DNA of 64,000 nucleotides from Oceanobacillus piezotolerans (GCF_003665065.1 NZ_RCHR01000004.1:186001-250000), one strand, 5' to 3'. Positions 8,032 through 17,935 are shown, counted from the stretch's first letter. The notes: generated by a model from the letters alone, not told the origin. Made by a program: numbers and translations.

Positions 8032-9195
8032 TTAAAACAACCTAAGCTTCCCAATACGATTCACAGCTTCAATCAGACGCTCTTCCTCTACCAATAACCC
8101 AACCCTTACATACCCTTCTCCATGTGGACCAAATCCATTTCCCGGTGCTACCGCAACATCCACTTCTTTCAGTAAGTAATCAGCAAAATGCTCACTGTTG
8201 AATCCATCTGGTACTGGCAGCCAAGCAAAAAAGGACCCTTGAGAAGCTTTCACGTTCCAGCCAATATCATGGCATGCCTTTAAGAGTAAGTTCCTGCGGC
8301 GCTCATACATATTAACCAGTTCATCGACACAGCCTTGATCATCAGATAATGCAGCAATTGCCGCTCTTTGAATACCCGGAAATAAGCTGCAATATAAATG
8401 ATCCTGAATGAGATTCAACGCTTCAATAATCACCGGATTTCCAACCGCAAAGCCGACACGCCAGCCTGCCATATTATATGTTTTTGATAAGGTGTACATT
8501 TCAATGCCCACATCTTTTGCACCTGGCGCTTCAAGAAAACTAACAGGTTTTTTCCCATCAAATCCTATCGCTCCATAGGCAAAATCATGGATTATCATTA
8601 TTTCATGCTTTTTAGCAAAGGACACTGTTTCCTCAAAGAACGCATGATTAGCAACCGCCCCTGTCGGATTATTAGGATAGTTCAAATACATCAGCTTTGC
8701 AGCCTCCCTCTGGTCCATAGGGATGGCTTGAAAATCGGGAAGGAAACCATTCTCTTTTTTTAACGGGAATGTCTTATACTCCGCCCCAGCCAGAGCTGTT
8801 CCAGACAGATAATCGGGATAACCTGGGTCAGGTAATAGCATAAGCTCTCCAGGATTAAGCAGACACATTGGCAGTTCCACAAGGCCAGCTTTTGCACCGA
8901 AAAGGATGGCGACCTCTTTTTCTGGATTTACTTCCACACCATATTGCCTCTTATAGAAATCGGCAGCAGTCTCTTTTAATTCCGGAAGACCCCGAAATGG
9001 CGAGTATTTATGACTGTCTGGATCTTCCGCTGCTGTTTGCAATGCCTTCACAATGTGCTTTGGCGTAGGCTGATCTGGATTCCCCTGTCCCAAATTAATT
9101 ACATCACGCCCCTCATTTACCGCCCTGCTTACTTTACTAACAAGGCTTGCGAAAAATTGCTCCGGTAATTCCTTTAAACGATTCGAATATTCCAC
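8032..9195 (-). CDS. mtnE: PLP-dependent methionine/glutamine aminotransferase
   Basis: A 387-residue class I/II aminotransferase closely resembling B. subtilis MtnE (YkrV). The signatures VINLGQGNPDQPTPKHIV, LNYPNNPTGAV and TLSKTYNMAGWRVGF (PLP-binding Lys) are all present. In that family the enzyme transaminates 2-keto-4-methylthiobutyrate to methionine, the last step of methionine salvage, using glutamine or other amino donors. It is divergent from mtnU with a short shared promoter region, as expected for a glutamine transaminase/omega-amidase pair. The rest of the salvage pathway is absent from the window. No SAM riboswitch is visible upstream. Confidence 0.88.
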   Translation of the reverse strand: MEYSNRLKELPEQFFASLVSKVSRAVNEGRDVINLGQGNPDQPTPKHIVKALQTAAEDPDSHKYSPFRGLPELKETAADFYKRQYGVEVNPEKEVAILFGAKAGLVELPMCLLNPGELMLLPDPGYPDYLSGTALAGAEYKTFPLKKENGFLPDFQAIPMDQREAAKLMYLNYPNNPTGAVANHAFFEETVSFAKKHEIMIIHDFAYGAIGFDGKKPVSFLEAPGAKDVGIEMYTLSKTYNMAGWRVGFAVGNPVIIEALNLIQDHLYCSLFPGIQRAAIAALSDDQGCVDELVNMYERRRNLLLKACHDIGWNVKASQGSFFAWLPVPDGFNSEHFADYLLKEVDVAVAPGNGFGPHGEGYVRVGLLVEEERLIEAVNRIGKLRLF

Positions 9196-9284
9196 AAGGT
9201 GGTCCCACCTTTCAACGAAATGAATTGCAATAATATTATAAATTCTATATCCTTTAAATAAATATGTCTAGAGGTGAGCGAATA

Positions 9285-10064
9285 ATGAAAATTGCAATCG
9301 TGCAAATGGATATTATATTTGGCGAGCCAGAAAAGAACTTTGCACACGTTGAACAATATATTAAAGAAGCTGCAAAAGAGAACGTTGATGTTATTGTTTT
9401 ACCAGAAATGTGGAATACAGGGTATGCCCTTGAACGACTGGATGAACTAGCAGATCAAAATGGCGAGAAGACACAAGACTTGATTAGTAGGCTAGCTCAA
9501 GTGCATCAAGTAAACATCGTTGCTGGATCTGTTTCCACAAAAAAAGAAGATGGATTTTACAATACCATGTACATTGCAAACCGAAACGGAGAGATTATCG
9601 CGGATTACGACAAAGCTCATTTGTTCAAGCTTATGGATGAGCACAAATATTTGAATCCTGGGCAGAAAATGAATGTCTTTGAAATAGACGGAATCAAGTG
9701 TGGTGGGATGATTTGCTATGATTTACGATTTCCTGAATGGACACGAAAACATACCCTAAGTGGAGCTCAGGTAATGTTTATCCCTGCAGAATGGCCCAAA
9801 GCACGTATTGATCATTGGAAAATTCTTCTCCAAGCGAGAGCAATTGAAAATCAATGTTTTATTGTAGCCGTGAATCGCGTTGGGGCCGACCCCAATAATG
9901 CGTTTAATGGTCATTCCATGGTAATTGCTCCTTGGGGAGATTTGCTTATATGCAACAAAACAGAAGAAGGAATTTTTTATACAGAACTAGATATAAATCA
10001 GGTTAGCCGTGTGCGGAAGGAAATTCCTGTTTATGAGGATCGTCGTGTGGATTTGTACAACTAA
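9285..10064 (+). CDS. mtnU: Carbon-nitrogen hydrolase, omega-amidase type
   Basis: A 259-residue nitrilase-superfamily protein from ATG 9285, which has AGAGGTGAG upstream; an in-frame start at 9264 is weaker. The catalytic triad is complete: Glu in VLPEMWNTGY, Lys in DYDKAHLFK and Cys in MICYDLRFPEW. It resembles B. subtilis MtnU (YkrU). Omega-amidases hydrolyse 2-oxoglutaramate, formed when glutamine donates its amino group, to 2-oxoglutarate and ammonia, which pulls the MtnE reaction forward. Divergent pairing with mtnE supports the call. Confidence 0.88.
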   Translation: MKIAIVQMDIIFGEPEKNFAHVEQYIKEAAKENVDVIVLPEMWNTGYALERLDELADQNGEKTQDLISRLAQVHQVNIVAGSVSTKKEDGFYNTMYIANRNGEIIADYDKAHLFKLMDEHKYLNPGQKMNVFEIDGIKCGGMICYDLRFPEWTRKHTLSGAQVMFIPAEWPKARIDHWKILLQARAIENQCFIVAVNRVGADPNNAFNGHSMVIAPWGDLLICNKTEEGIFYTELDINQVSRVRKEIPVYEDRRVDLYN

Positions 10065-10210
10065 AGGAAAATACTATCATTTGTGATGAGCTATCACCAA
10101 TGATCATTTTATAAAAACCTGCTTACTGAAAAAAAAGGATATACATCTAACTAGACTCTATATGTTCTTGTCATTATATCGAGAATCCCTAAATGCAACT
10201 GCTAGTAGAA

Positions 10211-10243
10211 AAAGCCTCTCGCTAAGATACAGCGAAAGGCTTT
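10211..10243. terminator. Bidirectional intrinsic terminator
   Basis: Hairpin AAAGCCTCTCGCT/AGCGAAAGGCTTT with one internal mismatch. On the minus strand it is followed by five Ts, and on the plus strand by TTTAATTT. It sits between convergent mtnU and the VOC gene and can serve both. Confidence 0.75.
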
Positions 10244-10333
10244 AATTTCAATGATCCAAACCAATATTTTAGCTCATTGAAATTCCACTATTTTAATCTT
10301 AAAAAGATTATAAACAGCATCTGATATTCCTAA

Positions 10334-10729
10334 TTACTTTGCATTCTCATCAGGCTGATGAATACCAAAAATATTACCTTCTGTATCCATATAATATCCC
10401 TGCCATGCCATTCCCGGCAATGCATATTTAGGCAATGCTACCTTGCCTCCATGTTGAAGTATCTTATCTTCTGTTGCATCGTAATCAGCTACTCCCATTG
10501 TACAAGCGAAGCCATTTAAAGCCTGGCCCGGTTCTGGGGGTGGGCTTTGACGTTGCATTAAAGCACCATCAATCCCATGCTCACTCTTATCGCCCGTTAC
10601 AGCTCCAAAGTAAGGCATTCCAGCATATTCACTCCAGTCTTCAAAGGTCCAGTTAAATACCTCTCCATAAAACTTCTTCGCACGTTCCATATCATCCACA
10701 TGTATTTCAAAATGAACTAATCTGCCCAT
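10334..10729 (-). CDS. VOC-superfamily (glyoxalase/bleomycin-resistance fold) protein
   Basis: 131 residues with two beta-alpha-beta-beta-beta modules. The N-terminus MGRLVHFEIHVDDMERAKKF has the first metal-ligand-like His, and EGNIFGIHQPDE near the end supplies the acidic ligand position. A strong TAGGAGGAAATT precedes the start. This subgroup contains small dioxygenase, lyase or binding proteins of unknown specificity. It is monocistronic with no informative neighbour. Confidence 0.85.
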   Translation of the reverse strand: MGRLVHFEIHVDDMERAKKFYGEVFNWTFEDWSEYAGMPYFGAVTGDKSEHGIDGALMQRQSPPPEPGQALNGFACTMGVADYDATEDKILQHGGKVALPKYALPGMAWQGYYMDTEGNIFGIHQPDENAK

Positions 10730-11026
10730 AATTTCCTCCTAGTTTTAGCTTTTTATTGTTATTCACATATTTTCTATTTCTTAATGCCATTTTCCTGTTC
10801 CGAAACGTTAAGTATTTATAAATTTTACTTGTTATACTATGTCCTTGTTTTTAAAAAGATAGACCTATATGTTAATTAGGAGACTGGTATTTAATCTGCA
10901 AGCTCACGGGTCTTATAGAAAAAAATTAATAGAAGGAATTCCATTTGAGTTCAGCATTTATTCTACCTCAAGAATAACAAGGAAGAAAAATTGGATTTTT
11001 AATTCTATCTATTCATCGAAAAAATG

Positions 11027-11983
11027 TTATTTAAACCATCCTTTTCTTTTAAACCATAGATACATGGAAACACCAATGATCCCCATCAAACCAAGTGAAA
11101 GGAAATAGCCGTATCCCCAAGTTAATTCAGGCATATTCTCAAAATTCATTCCGTATATACCAGCAATAAGTGTTAAAGGGGAAAATATGGATGTGATAAT
11201 CGTTAAGACTTTCATTACATTATTGGTCTGATGAGAGTTAAGAGATAGATAACTATCCCTTATATCAGCTGTTAGTTCGCGATTAGACATTACCATTTCT
11301 GCCAGTTTAAGGAGGTGGTCATATATATCAGAGAAATATTCTCTCCTATCCCTAATCTCCTTCAAATGATGGGAATTCAACATTCTATAAAGTAAGTCAC
11401 GCATTGGATTAACGGTATGCCTTAGATTTAATAACTTATATCTTGTATCAAACAATTCATTCATTAAGTTGTTCATTGATTTTTTCGGTGTATTGTTCTC
11501 TATTTTATTTAATTCATCTTCAATTTGATAAATAAGAGGAAAATAATTGTCTACTATTTTATCTAAAACCTCATAAAACACATAATAGGCGTCCCACTTC
11601 TCAGTGTCTTTTCCAGCAAGCAACCTATCCCAGACCTGGGTAACTTCATTAGCAGGCAGCCGATGGAAGCTTACAATATAATTTTCACTTACAAAAAAGT
11701 TCAACTCTTCTCTAACGATCTCATTCTCTGCATCTCGTACAGAATGAGTGACATAAAACGTATAGTCTTCGTAATAATCCAATTTCGGTCTTTGAAGTCT
11801 TTGGACACAATCCTCAATCGCAAGAGGATGAAAGTGAAAAGTAGTGGAAAGATGTTTTATTTCTTCATCAGTAGGTTCATTAAAATCCACCCAAAACCAT
11901 TTATATTTGCTGAGATTTGTATCATTTATATGCGTATTTGTTTCTACTTTATTTTCATTTGTAATACCAGTAAATTTAATCAT
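11027..11983 (-). CDS. corA: CorA-family magnesium transporter
   Basis: A 318-residue CorA protein. It has a long soluble N-terminal domain, the helical stalk, and two C-terminal membrane helices. The diagnostic GMN motif is in LIAGIYGMNFENMPE. The family forms pentameric Mg2+ channels in the cytoplasmic membrane. It resembles B. subtilis YfjQ in length and ending. It is monocistronic; no magnesium riboswitch is apparent upstream. Confidence 0.92.
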   Translation of the reverse strand: MIKFTGITNENKVETNTHINDTNLSKYKWFWVDFNEPTDEEIKHLSTTFHFHPLAIEDCVQRLQRPKLDYYEDYTFYVTHSVRDAENEIVREELNFFVSENYIVSFHRLPANEVTQVWDRLLAGKDTEKWDAYYVFYEVLDKIVDNYFPLIYQIEDELNKIENNTPKKSMNNLMNELFDTRYKLLNLRHTVNPMRDLLYRMLNSHHLKEIRDRREYFSDIYDHLLKLAEMVMSNRELTADIRDSYLSLNSHQTNNVMKVLTIITSIFSPLTLIAGIYGMNFENMPELTWGYGYFLSLGLMGIIGVSMYLWFKRKGWFK

Positions 11984-12388
11984 ATATAATATCCCTCACA
12001 CGCTATACCCTCTGCTTCATCTATCATAATAAAGTTATTCAAGTATTCTGCCCCGCTAATTGAAGCGTAAAGCTTCACAAACTATGTATTTATCTCTATT
12101 ATCATCTTAACATAAATTTGAAATACCTTTATTCTTCATAATAATTAACAAACCTCACTCAGTGGGGTTTCTCTTTCAGTACCAACTGAGTTTTAGCACC
12201 ACAAGGGTATGACCTAACTTAGAGATAACGATTATGATTTCTTATACTTATGGGCAGTAAAAAAAGTGTCAATACCACTATTATTATGTATGATCTACTT
12301 AAAGACTCTTGTACTTCTATCAATTTATAATTATGATTAATAATATATTCGTTCAAACTATATGCTCATTACATAAAGGAGATTTGAC
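11984..12388. other. Intergenic region between corA and purC
   Basis: About 400 AT-rich bases between divergent genes. It holds the shorter copy of the dispersed repeat (12151-12214). No ORF or known riboswitch is visible; a purine (xpt/pbuE-type) aptamer upstream of purC was looked for and not seen. Confidence 0.5.
12151..12214. repeat. Shorter copy of the dispersed repeat element
   Basis: Aligns over about 64 bases with 3547-3612. It has the hairpin AAACCTCACTCAGTGGGGTTT, then a spacer, then the identical 20-mer TAGCACCACAAGGGTATGAC. The hairpin bases differ between copies in a partly compensatory way, suggesting the fold is kept. The downstream 150 bases of the longer copy, including its terminal hairpin, are absent here. 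Confidence 0.65.
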
Positions 12389-13072
12389 ATGAAGCTTAAG
12401 TACAAAGGAAAAACAAAAGATGTCTATGAACTAGAAGATGGAAATTATTTGCTTCAATTTAAAGATGATGTCACCGGTGTGGATGGAGTTTTTGATCCAG
12501 GTGCCAATACAGTTGGACTAACAATCGAAGGTGCAGGCCGTGCAGGCTTACGATTAACCAAATTCTTTTTCGAAATTCTAAAGGAAAAAGGAATTCCAAC
12601 CCATTATATTAATGCGGATATTGAACAAGCTACGATGACCGTTAAACCTGCTGAAGTTTTCGGTAAAGGTCTTGAGGTCATCTGCAGATATCGAGCAGTC
12701 GGAAGCTTTTTACGCAGATATGGCTTATATGCCAAAGAAGGGCAGCCTCTTGATGCTTTCGTAGAAGTTACCTTGAAGGATGATGATCGCCAAGATCCTC
12801 CAATAAATGAGGATGCGTTAGATATGCTTGGTATTTTATCAAAAGAGGAATACCACGTGTTAAAAGAACTAACGAAGCAAATTGGCGCTGTCGTCAAAGA
12901 AGAGCTAGCTAAAAAAGGTATTGATCTTTACGACATTAAATTTGAATTTGGACGAACTGGTAAAGACAAGCAAATTGTGCTCATTGATGAAATTTCCGGC
13001 GGTAATATGCGTGCTTATAAAGATGGGAATTATATTGAACCGTTAGAGTTGGAGAAGATGTTTCTAGCATAA
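12389..13072 (+). CDS. purC: Phosphoribosylaminoimidazole-succinocarboxamide (SAICAR) synthase
   Basis: 227 residues matching the compact bacterial SAICAR synthase: MKLKYKGKTKDVYELEDGNY at the N-terminus, VICRYRAVGSFLRRYG, and LIDEISGGNMRAYKDG near the C-terminus. It ligates aspartate to CAIR in purine synthesis, using ATP, in the cytoplasm. AAAGGAGATTTGAC precedes the start. In Bacillus purC normally sits inside the pur operon; here it is alone with its own terminator. It may be a second copy or a relocated gene. Confidence 0.93.
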   Translation: MKLKYKGKTKDVYELEDGNYLLQFKDDVTGVDGVFDPGANTVGLTIEGAGRAGLRLTKFFFEILKEKGIPTHYINADIEQATMTVKPAEVFGKGLEVICRYRAVGSFLRRYGLYAKEGQPLDAFVEVTLKDDDRQDPPINEDALDMLGILSKEEYHVLKELTKQIGAVVKEELAKKGIDLYDIKFEFGRTGKDKQIVLIDEISGGNMRAYKDGNYIEPLELEKMFLA

Positions 13073-13080
13073 CAAAAGAA

Positions 13081-13122
13081 AAGGAATCACTTTAAGTCTA
13101 GACCTTAGGTGATTCCTTTTCT
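13081..13122. terminator. Bidirectional terminator between purC and the 284-aa gene
   Basis: Perfect 10-base stem AAGGAATCAC/GTGATTCCTT around an 18-base loop, followed by TTCTT on the plus strand and TTCTTTTG on the minus strand. It lies between convergent genes. Confidence 0.8.
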
Positions 13123-13133
13123 TGAATATGAGT

Positions 13134-13988
13134 TTATACACGCAGTAGTGCACCGTTAGGTTTTGGTACTTCTTCCTCTAAAATATTATTCATCTTACAA
13201 TAGTATTCAAAGAAATTCTTTGCCAGTTCTTTTTCCTCTGGATTACTCTTCAAACCAACGATATCAAGTAAAATTTGTGCCATTTCTATATTATCAAAAT
13301 AACGATATTTCCCTGTATTCCATGTTATTTTTTCAGGGTTTTTTTCATTTGCATAGTAATCCCAGAATAGTATCTTATCTGCTTCCTGTTCTGTAAGTTG
13401 AATTCTGTATTCTGCATGAGCAGGAATATATCCATCTTCACATAGCTTCCCAATAAAATTCTCATTCACCATGTAAACACCTAAGATTCTTCTATCTTCT
13501 TCAGGCTTGCTGGAATCTCTAGTCGTCAAAAGGCAGGCACTGTTTTTATGCAAGCGGGAAGGCTTGTTTGGCTTGCCTTTGTTATTACCGCTTTTTACTA
13601 CACCAGTAAAAACTCTCCATTCTTTTAAGAATGTACTCTGTTCCTCATCATCACACCAGAAAACCATTTGGGAGGATGGATGAAGTTTATGATTCTTCAT
13701 TAGTCTTTCATGTTCTAAACGTCGTTGATATTCTCTGCGTCGTAATTCTTTTTCTTCTTCCTTTTCCTGTTCTTCCTGCTTCCGTTTCATTTCCAGTTTC
13801 TGTATGACTCTTTCAACAGAATGAGCAGCTTCTTTATCATTTAATTTTAAAAATTTGCCAAAAGCATCGGGGAAAAGAAACTTTTTATTCTCCGTTGCAA
13901 AATTTATTTCTATGACAGTATCATCCTGTTTAACGATATTACCTTTGCCAAAACTCCTGTGTGTCACTTCTTTATTGATTAAATTCAT
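13134..13988 (-). CDS. Hypothetical protein with CarD-like N-terminus and charged coiled coil
   Basis: 284 residues. The start MNLINKEVTHRSFGKGNIVK (residues 1-20) resembles the small beta-barrel opening found in CarD-like or similar modules. Residues ~60-95 form a highly charged coiled coil (KRKQEEQEKEEEKELRRRE). The C-terminal two thirds look globular and contain a Cys pair (MVFWCDDEE, NSACLLTTRD). There is no signal peptide or membrane segment. I recognise the N-terminal pattern from uncharacterised Bacillaceae proteins but know no function. RBS AGGGAGGAAGC supports the start. Confidence 0.7.
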   Translation of the reverse strand: MNLINKEVTHRSFGKGNIVKQDDTVIEINFATENKKFLFPDAFGKFLKLNDKEAAHSVERVIQKLEMKRKQEEQEKEEEKELRRREYQRRLEHERLMKNHKLHPSSQMVFWCDDEEQSTFLKEWRVFTGVVKSGNNKGKPNKPSRLHKNSACLLTTRDSSKPEEDRRILGVYMVNENFIGKLCEDGYIPAHAEYRIQLTEQEADKILFWDYYANEKNPEKITWNTGKYRYFDNIEMAQILLDIVGLKSNPEEKELAKNFFEYYCKMNNILEEEVPKPNGALLRV

Positions 13989-14856
13989 TATATGCTTCCT
14001 CCCTATCGAGATAAAACTCCGTTAAGTCAATAACCTCATCTTAAAAAACTGAAAATCCGCTGATGGTTAAGCGAATTCCTTCGTTACACTTTTATAGAAA
14101 GAAATAGGAAGATATTTTCTTTCCTGCCAAGACAGATTCACCTCTTTCAAAGCTAAAGCTTTTCTGTAGTTCCTCTCCTCCTAACAGATGTGCTCCATTC
14201 ACAGGTCAGTTTCCATATTGATCTAAGTGCTAATACATATAAAAAACCGTATCCAAACTCTCTATTCGGCAAATGACATAAGAGATTGAAATACGATTCA
14301 ACTAATAATTGTAAGATAATTGTAACATGTTTTTATAAATAAAGCAAATTTAAGGTTGACAAAGTATTTTATTGTATTGTAAGATAAAAATTTACATATT
14401 TTTAACCTTATAATCTCATAGGAAAATTCAAGACGGTTTTCTCCTCTTATTCACTCGATATGATGCAAAGTAAGAATCGTCCCCTTAAATTGGAGCCAAA
14501 TAAATTTCTTACCGGAATAAATAAGGAAGACACATCTCTAAGATAATAAATTTGCAAAATGGACGAAGCTCACGCCTTTCATATTTTCTTCAGCGATAAA
14601 ATTCGCTGCCATTACAAAATAACCCGCCATCTTCTAAAAATGCATCTAACCTCAATGCAGCGATTTATTTTTGACCATTTCCTAAGACTATATTCCTTAA
14701 TCCAGATATGAAAGAATAGATGATCTTTCTAATACAAAAATGTGAGTGATGCTTTTCCTTGGGAACTACACAAAAATAAGAAATCTATTTAAAATCTTCT
14801 AACATTTCCTGTATAATAATTCCTATCACACCAATAGTTTAGGAGTTGAGTCTAGA
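13989..14856. other. Long intergenic region upstream of trpB
   Basis: About 870 bases with no ORF of useful length on either strand. A tryptophan T-box leader was looked for (AGGGTGGNACCGCG-like box, specifier hairpin) and not found, nor an obvious array of TRAP (G/U)AG repeats. Several poly-A/T stretches suggest promoters. It may be decayed DNA. Confidence 0.45.
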
Positions 14857-16032
14857 ATGAGTAAATTTGAGAGTACAGCAGAGAAAGGCTATTTTGGAGA
14901 GTTTGGTGGTAGTTTCGTCCCCGATGAATTAAAAGTAATCTTGGACAGTATCGGGGAGCAATTCAACAAGTATAAAGGGGACAAAGAATTTCTCGAGGAG
15001 TATCGTTATTACCTAAAAGAATATGTAGGACGCGAAAACCCGCTTACATTTGCAAAGAATCTAACAGATAAAATAGGCGGAGCAAAAATTTATCTGAAAC
15101 GAGAAGATTTAAACCATACGGGAGCCCATAAAATCAATAATGCCCTTGGACAAATTCTTCTGGCAAAACGAATGGGTGCAAAACGAATTATCGCTGAAAC
15201 AGGAGCAGGACAGCACGGCGTTGCAACTGCCACCGCCAGCGCTATGGTTGGATTGCCTTGTACGATTTATATGGGGAAAGTTGACACAGAAAGGCAGGCA
15301 TTAAATGTCTTTCGCATGCAATTATTGGGAGCAGAAGTGGTTGCGGTAGAGAAAGGCCGTGGACGATTAAAGGAAGCTGTAGATGAGGCTTTTGAAGATC
15401 TTGTTAAAAACCAGGGAGATACCTTTTATTTAATTGGTTCTGCGGTTGGCCCATATCCATATCCAGAAATGGTTAAATATTTTCAGTCTGTTATTAGTTT
15501 AGAATCCAAAAAGCAAATTCTAGAAAAAGAAGGGAAGCTGCCAACAGCTATAGTTGCTTGTACAGGGGGCGGGAGTAATGCTATTGGAGCATTTGCTCAT
15601 TATTTGGAAGACAAAGAAGTTCGTCTAATCGGTGTCGAACCCGCGGAGGCACCTTCCATCTCAGAGGGAGTTCCTGCTGTTTTTCATGGATATAAATCTC
15701 TCACATTATTCGATGAAAATGGCAAGCTAAAACCAACAAACTCGATTGCAGCTGGATTGGATTACCAAGGTGTTGGACCAGAACACAGCTACTTACATTC
15801 CACTGGCAGAGGTGAATATGTTACAGCAACCGGGCAAGAAGCATTAGAAGCATTTCAGGAACTATCTAAAGTAGAGGGCATTATTCCCGCACTAGAAAGC
15901 TCTCATGCTATTGCCCATGGTATTAAACTAGCTAAAGAACTGAACAAAGATGACGTGATTATTATTAACCTTTCTGGCAGAGGTGATAAAGACGTAAATC
16001 AAGTTTATGAGATGTTAAATAAGGAAGCATAA
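14857..16032 (+). CDS. trpB: Tryptophan synthase beta chain
   Basis: 391 residues. GYFGEFGGSFVPDEL, the PLP-lysine motif KREDLNHTGAHKINNALGQ, AETGAGQHGVATATA and GGGSNAIG are classic TrpB1 features. It catalyses condensation of indole with serine. AGGAGTTGAG lies upstream. It stands alone, without trpA or other trp genes, and carries its own terminator. In Bacillus trpB is normally inside the trp operon, so this may be an extra copy that salvages indole. The catalytic sites seen here look intact. Confidence 0.95.
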   Translation: MSKFESTAEKGYFGEFGGSFVPDELKVILDSIGEQFNKYKGDKEFLEEYRYYLKEYVGRENPLTFAKNLTDKIGGAKIYLKREDLNHTGAHKINNALGQILLAKRMGAKRIIAETGAGQHGVATATASAMVGLPCTIYMGKVDTERQALNVFRMQLLGAEVVAVEKGRGRLKEAVDEAFEDLVKNQGDTFYLIGSAVGPYPYPEMVKYFQSVISLESKKQILEKEGKLPTAIVACTGGGSNAIGAFAHYLEDKEVRLIGVEPAEAPSISEGVPAVFHGYKSLTLFDENGKLKPTNSIAAGLDYQGVGPEHSYLHSTGRGEYVTATGQEALEAFQELSKVEGIIPALESSHAIAHGIKLAKELNKDDVIIINLSGRGDKDVNQVYEMLNKEA

Positions 16033-16058
16033 GGGACTGTTCCCTTTGCTTCCTTTTT
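16022..16058 (+). terminator. Intrinsic terminator of trpB
   Basis: Overlaps the trpB stop codon. GGAAGCATAAGGGA pairs with TCCCTTTGCTTCC, followed by TTTTT. Confidence 0.85.
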
Positions 16059-16086
16059 ACATAAAAACTTAGTAATTCATCTTTTC

Positions 16087-17499
16087 TTAACCATACTTTA
16101 TCTTGCTTTTCCGTACTTCTTGTTTTTCTTTTATAAAATAGGATATGATTAACCCTGCCAGTGAAAGTAACGCAACCACCATAAGTGCGATATTTACACC
16201 ATAGATATCCGGATTTACAACCCCTCTACTTCCTGCTGCTGTCTCTGAATTAGTCATAACAGTAACTAGGATCGCCGTTCCTACAGATGCCGCTATTTGT
16301 CTCATCGTATTATCCATCGCTGCTCCGTGCGGAAGCAATCGTTTAGGCAACTGATTTAATGCCGCCGTAGCAATCGGCATCATCACCATCGATAATCCAA
16401 ACATCCTCACGCCATACATCATGGTAATAAATTTAAAGGACGTGGAGGTGTCTAACTTAATAAAAGCAAAGGAGGATACCGTAATGATAAATAAACCGAC
16501 TATAACAAGCTTTCTTGCACCAAATCTATCAAATATCCTTCCTGTTATCGGAGACATAAGCCCGGTAATGATTGCCCCTGGCAACAAGACAAGACCCGCT
16601 TCAAAAGCAGTAAAATCACGCATATTTTGCATATAAAGCGGAATGAGCGTTTCTACTCCAATTAATCCCATGAAAGTAATCATCCCAATTGCAACAGCCA
16701 ACGGGAAAATAGAATACGTGAATACCCGAAACTCTAACATTGGATGCTTTAACTTAAGCTGTCTTAAAACGAATAAAGTAAGAGCTACAGCACCAACAAG
16801 CAAGGACAAAATAGTTATGCCAGATAACCAACCGTTGTTCCCCGCTGAGGTGAAGCCATATAATAGGCCACCAAACCCAAAAGAAGATAATATAATAGAC
16901 AGAATATCTAATTTCGGCTTTTTCAATTCCGTTACATTTTTTAAAGCAAACGATGCGACAATAATATCAACAATAGCAATAGGTAGAATGATAAAGAATA
17001 AAACACGCCACGAATAATGCTCTGTCACATAACCAGATAACGCCGGACCAATTGCAGGGGCAAACGAAATGACTAATCCAATTAGCCCCATGGCTGCACC
17101 CCGTTTATGAACAGGGAAAATCAGTAAAAATACCGTTTGCATCAGTGGCAGCATTACTCCTGCTCCAATGGACTGTATCACTCGCCCAACTAACAACACC
17201 GAAAAATTGGGGGCCAATCCCGCTACTAACGTACCAGCTGTAAAAATACTCATTGCTGTAATAAAGAGCTGTCTGGTGGAAAATCGCTCTAATAAAAATG
17301 CACTGACAGGTATCATTATTCCACTAACTAACATAAAGACTGTTGTTAGCCATTGAGCACTGTTTGCTGTAATCCCCATTTCTTTCATAATTGGAGGGAT
17401 CGCTGTAATCATTAACGTTTGATTTAATATAGCAATAAATGCTCCAGCGAGTAAAAGGACAACAATCGTTTTCCTATTAAAATCTGAATTTACCATAAC
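16087..17499 (-). CDS. MFS multidrug exporter, DHA2 (EmrB/LmrB) type
   Basis: About 470 residues with 14 predicted transmembrane helices. Drug:H+ antiporter-2 features include LNQTLMITAIPPIMKEMG (helix 1), QWLTTVFMLVSGIMIPVSAF, and an antiporter motif C-like GLIGLVISFAPAIGPALSG. ATG 17499 follows GAGAGGTATGTT; starts at 17523/17520 are possible. The likely role is proton-driven efflux of drugs or toxic metabolites across the cytoplasmic membrane. No dedicated regulator is adjacent. Confidence 0.88.
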   Translation of the reverse strand, partial: VMVNSDFNRKTIVVLLLAGAFIAILNQTLMITAIPPIMKEMGITANSAQWLTTVFMLVSGIMIPVSAFLLERFSTRQLFITAMSIFTAGTLVAGLAPNFSVLLVGRVIQSIGAGVMLPLMQTVFLLIFPVHKRGAAMGLIGLVISFAPAIGPALSGYVTEHYSWRVLFFIILPIAIVDIIVASFALKNVTELKKPKLDILSIILSSFGFGGLLYGFTSAGNNGWLSGITILSLLVGAVALTLFVLRQLKLKHPMLEFRVFTYSIFPLAVAIGMITFMGLIGVETLIPLYMQNMRDFTAFEAGLVLLPGAIITGLMSPITGRIFDRFGARKLVIVGLFIITVSSFAFIKLDTSTSFKFITMMYGVRMFGLSMVMMPIATAALNQLPKRLLPHGAAMDNTMRQIAASVGTAILVTVMTNSETAAGSRGVVNPDIYGVNIALMVVALLSLAGLIISYFIKEKQEVRKSKIKYG

Positions 17500-17523
17500 A
17501 TACCTCTCTCTACCTTTCATCAC

Positions 17524-17935
17524 TTTTAAAAGAATACATGATTTCCTATGAATATTCTATAGGAAACTTTTTTTCAAAGTTAAAAAGTAAATGGGTAAAT
17601 TTGAAAAGATTGGGATTCTAACTTTTTCTATCCTTTATAAAAAGGACAAGGAATTTTTAACCTTGTCTTTTTGCTTGTGTTCATTTAGATACAGGTGCAC
17701 CTCTCTCAAAGAACAGGCTGACCCTAGTTCTTATAAAACATCTCCTTGGACGCAGGGTATGGTAAATGTTCCGTTATAAATTCTGATGGGTAGCTATACA
17801 AACTATTGCTATAGGTAAAGGGGTATGATCAATCTCTTCAATAATTAATTCCATGAAATCAATAAAGCATTGTACTAGAGCTTGTTCCCGCTTGTCTATC
17901 ACGATCTAAAGCTTATAACTGACCTTTATAACAAT
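17524..17935. other. Intergenic region with an orphan terminator-like hairpin
   Basis: About 410 bases. GACAAGG (17645-17651) pairs with CCTTGTC around a 9-base loop and is followed by TTTTT, a plus-strand intrinsic terminator with no recognisable plus-strand gene before it. Short reading frames around 17690-17780 have codon-like character but no start or family. This may be a relic. Confidence 0.4.

Noticed and set aside
9196-9284. SAM riboswitch controlling mtnE/mtnU
   Set aside because: The 89-base divergent gap is too short and lacks the S-box core.
14400-14856. Possible tryptophan T-box leader of trpB
   Set aside because: No AGGGTGGNACCGCG-like box, no specifier hairpin and no terminator before trpB.
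17591-17779. A 62-residue plus-strand frame after the drug exporter
   Set aside because: No ribosome-binding site or family resemblance; overlaps a terminator-like hairpin.
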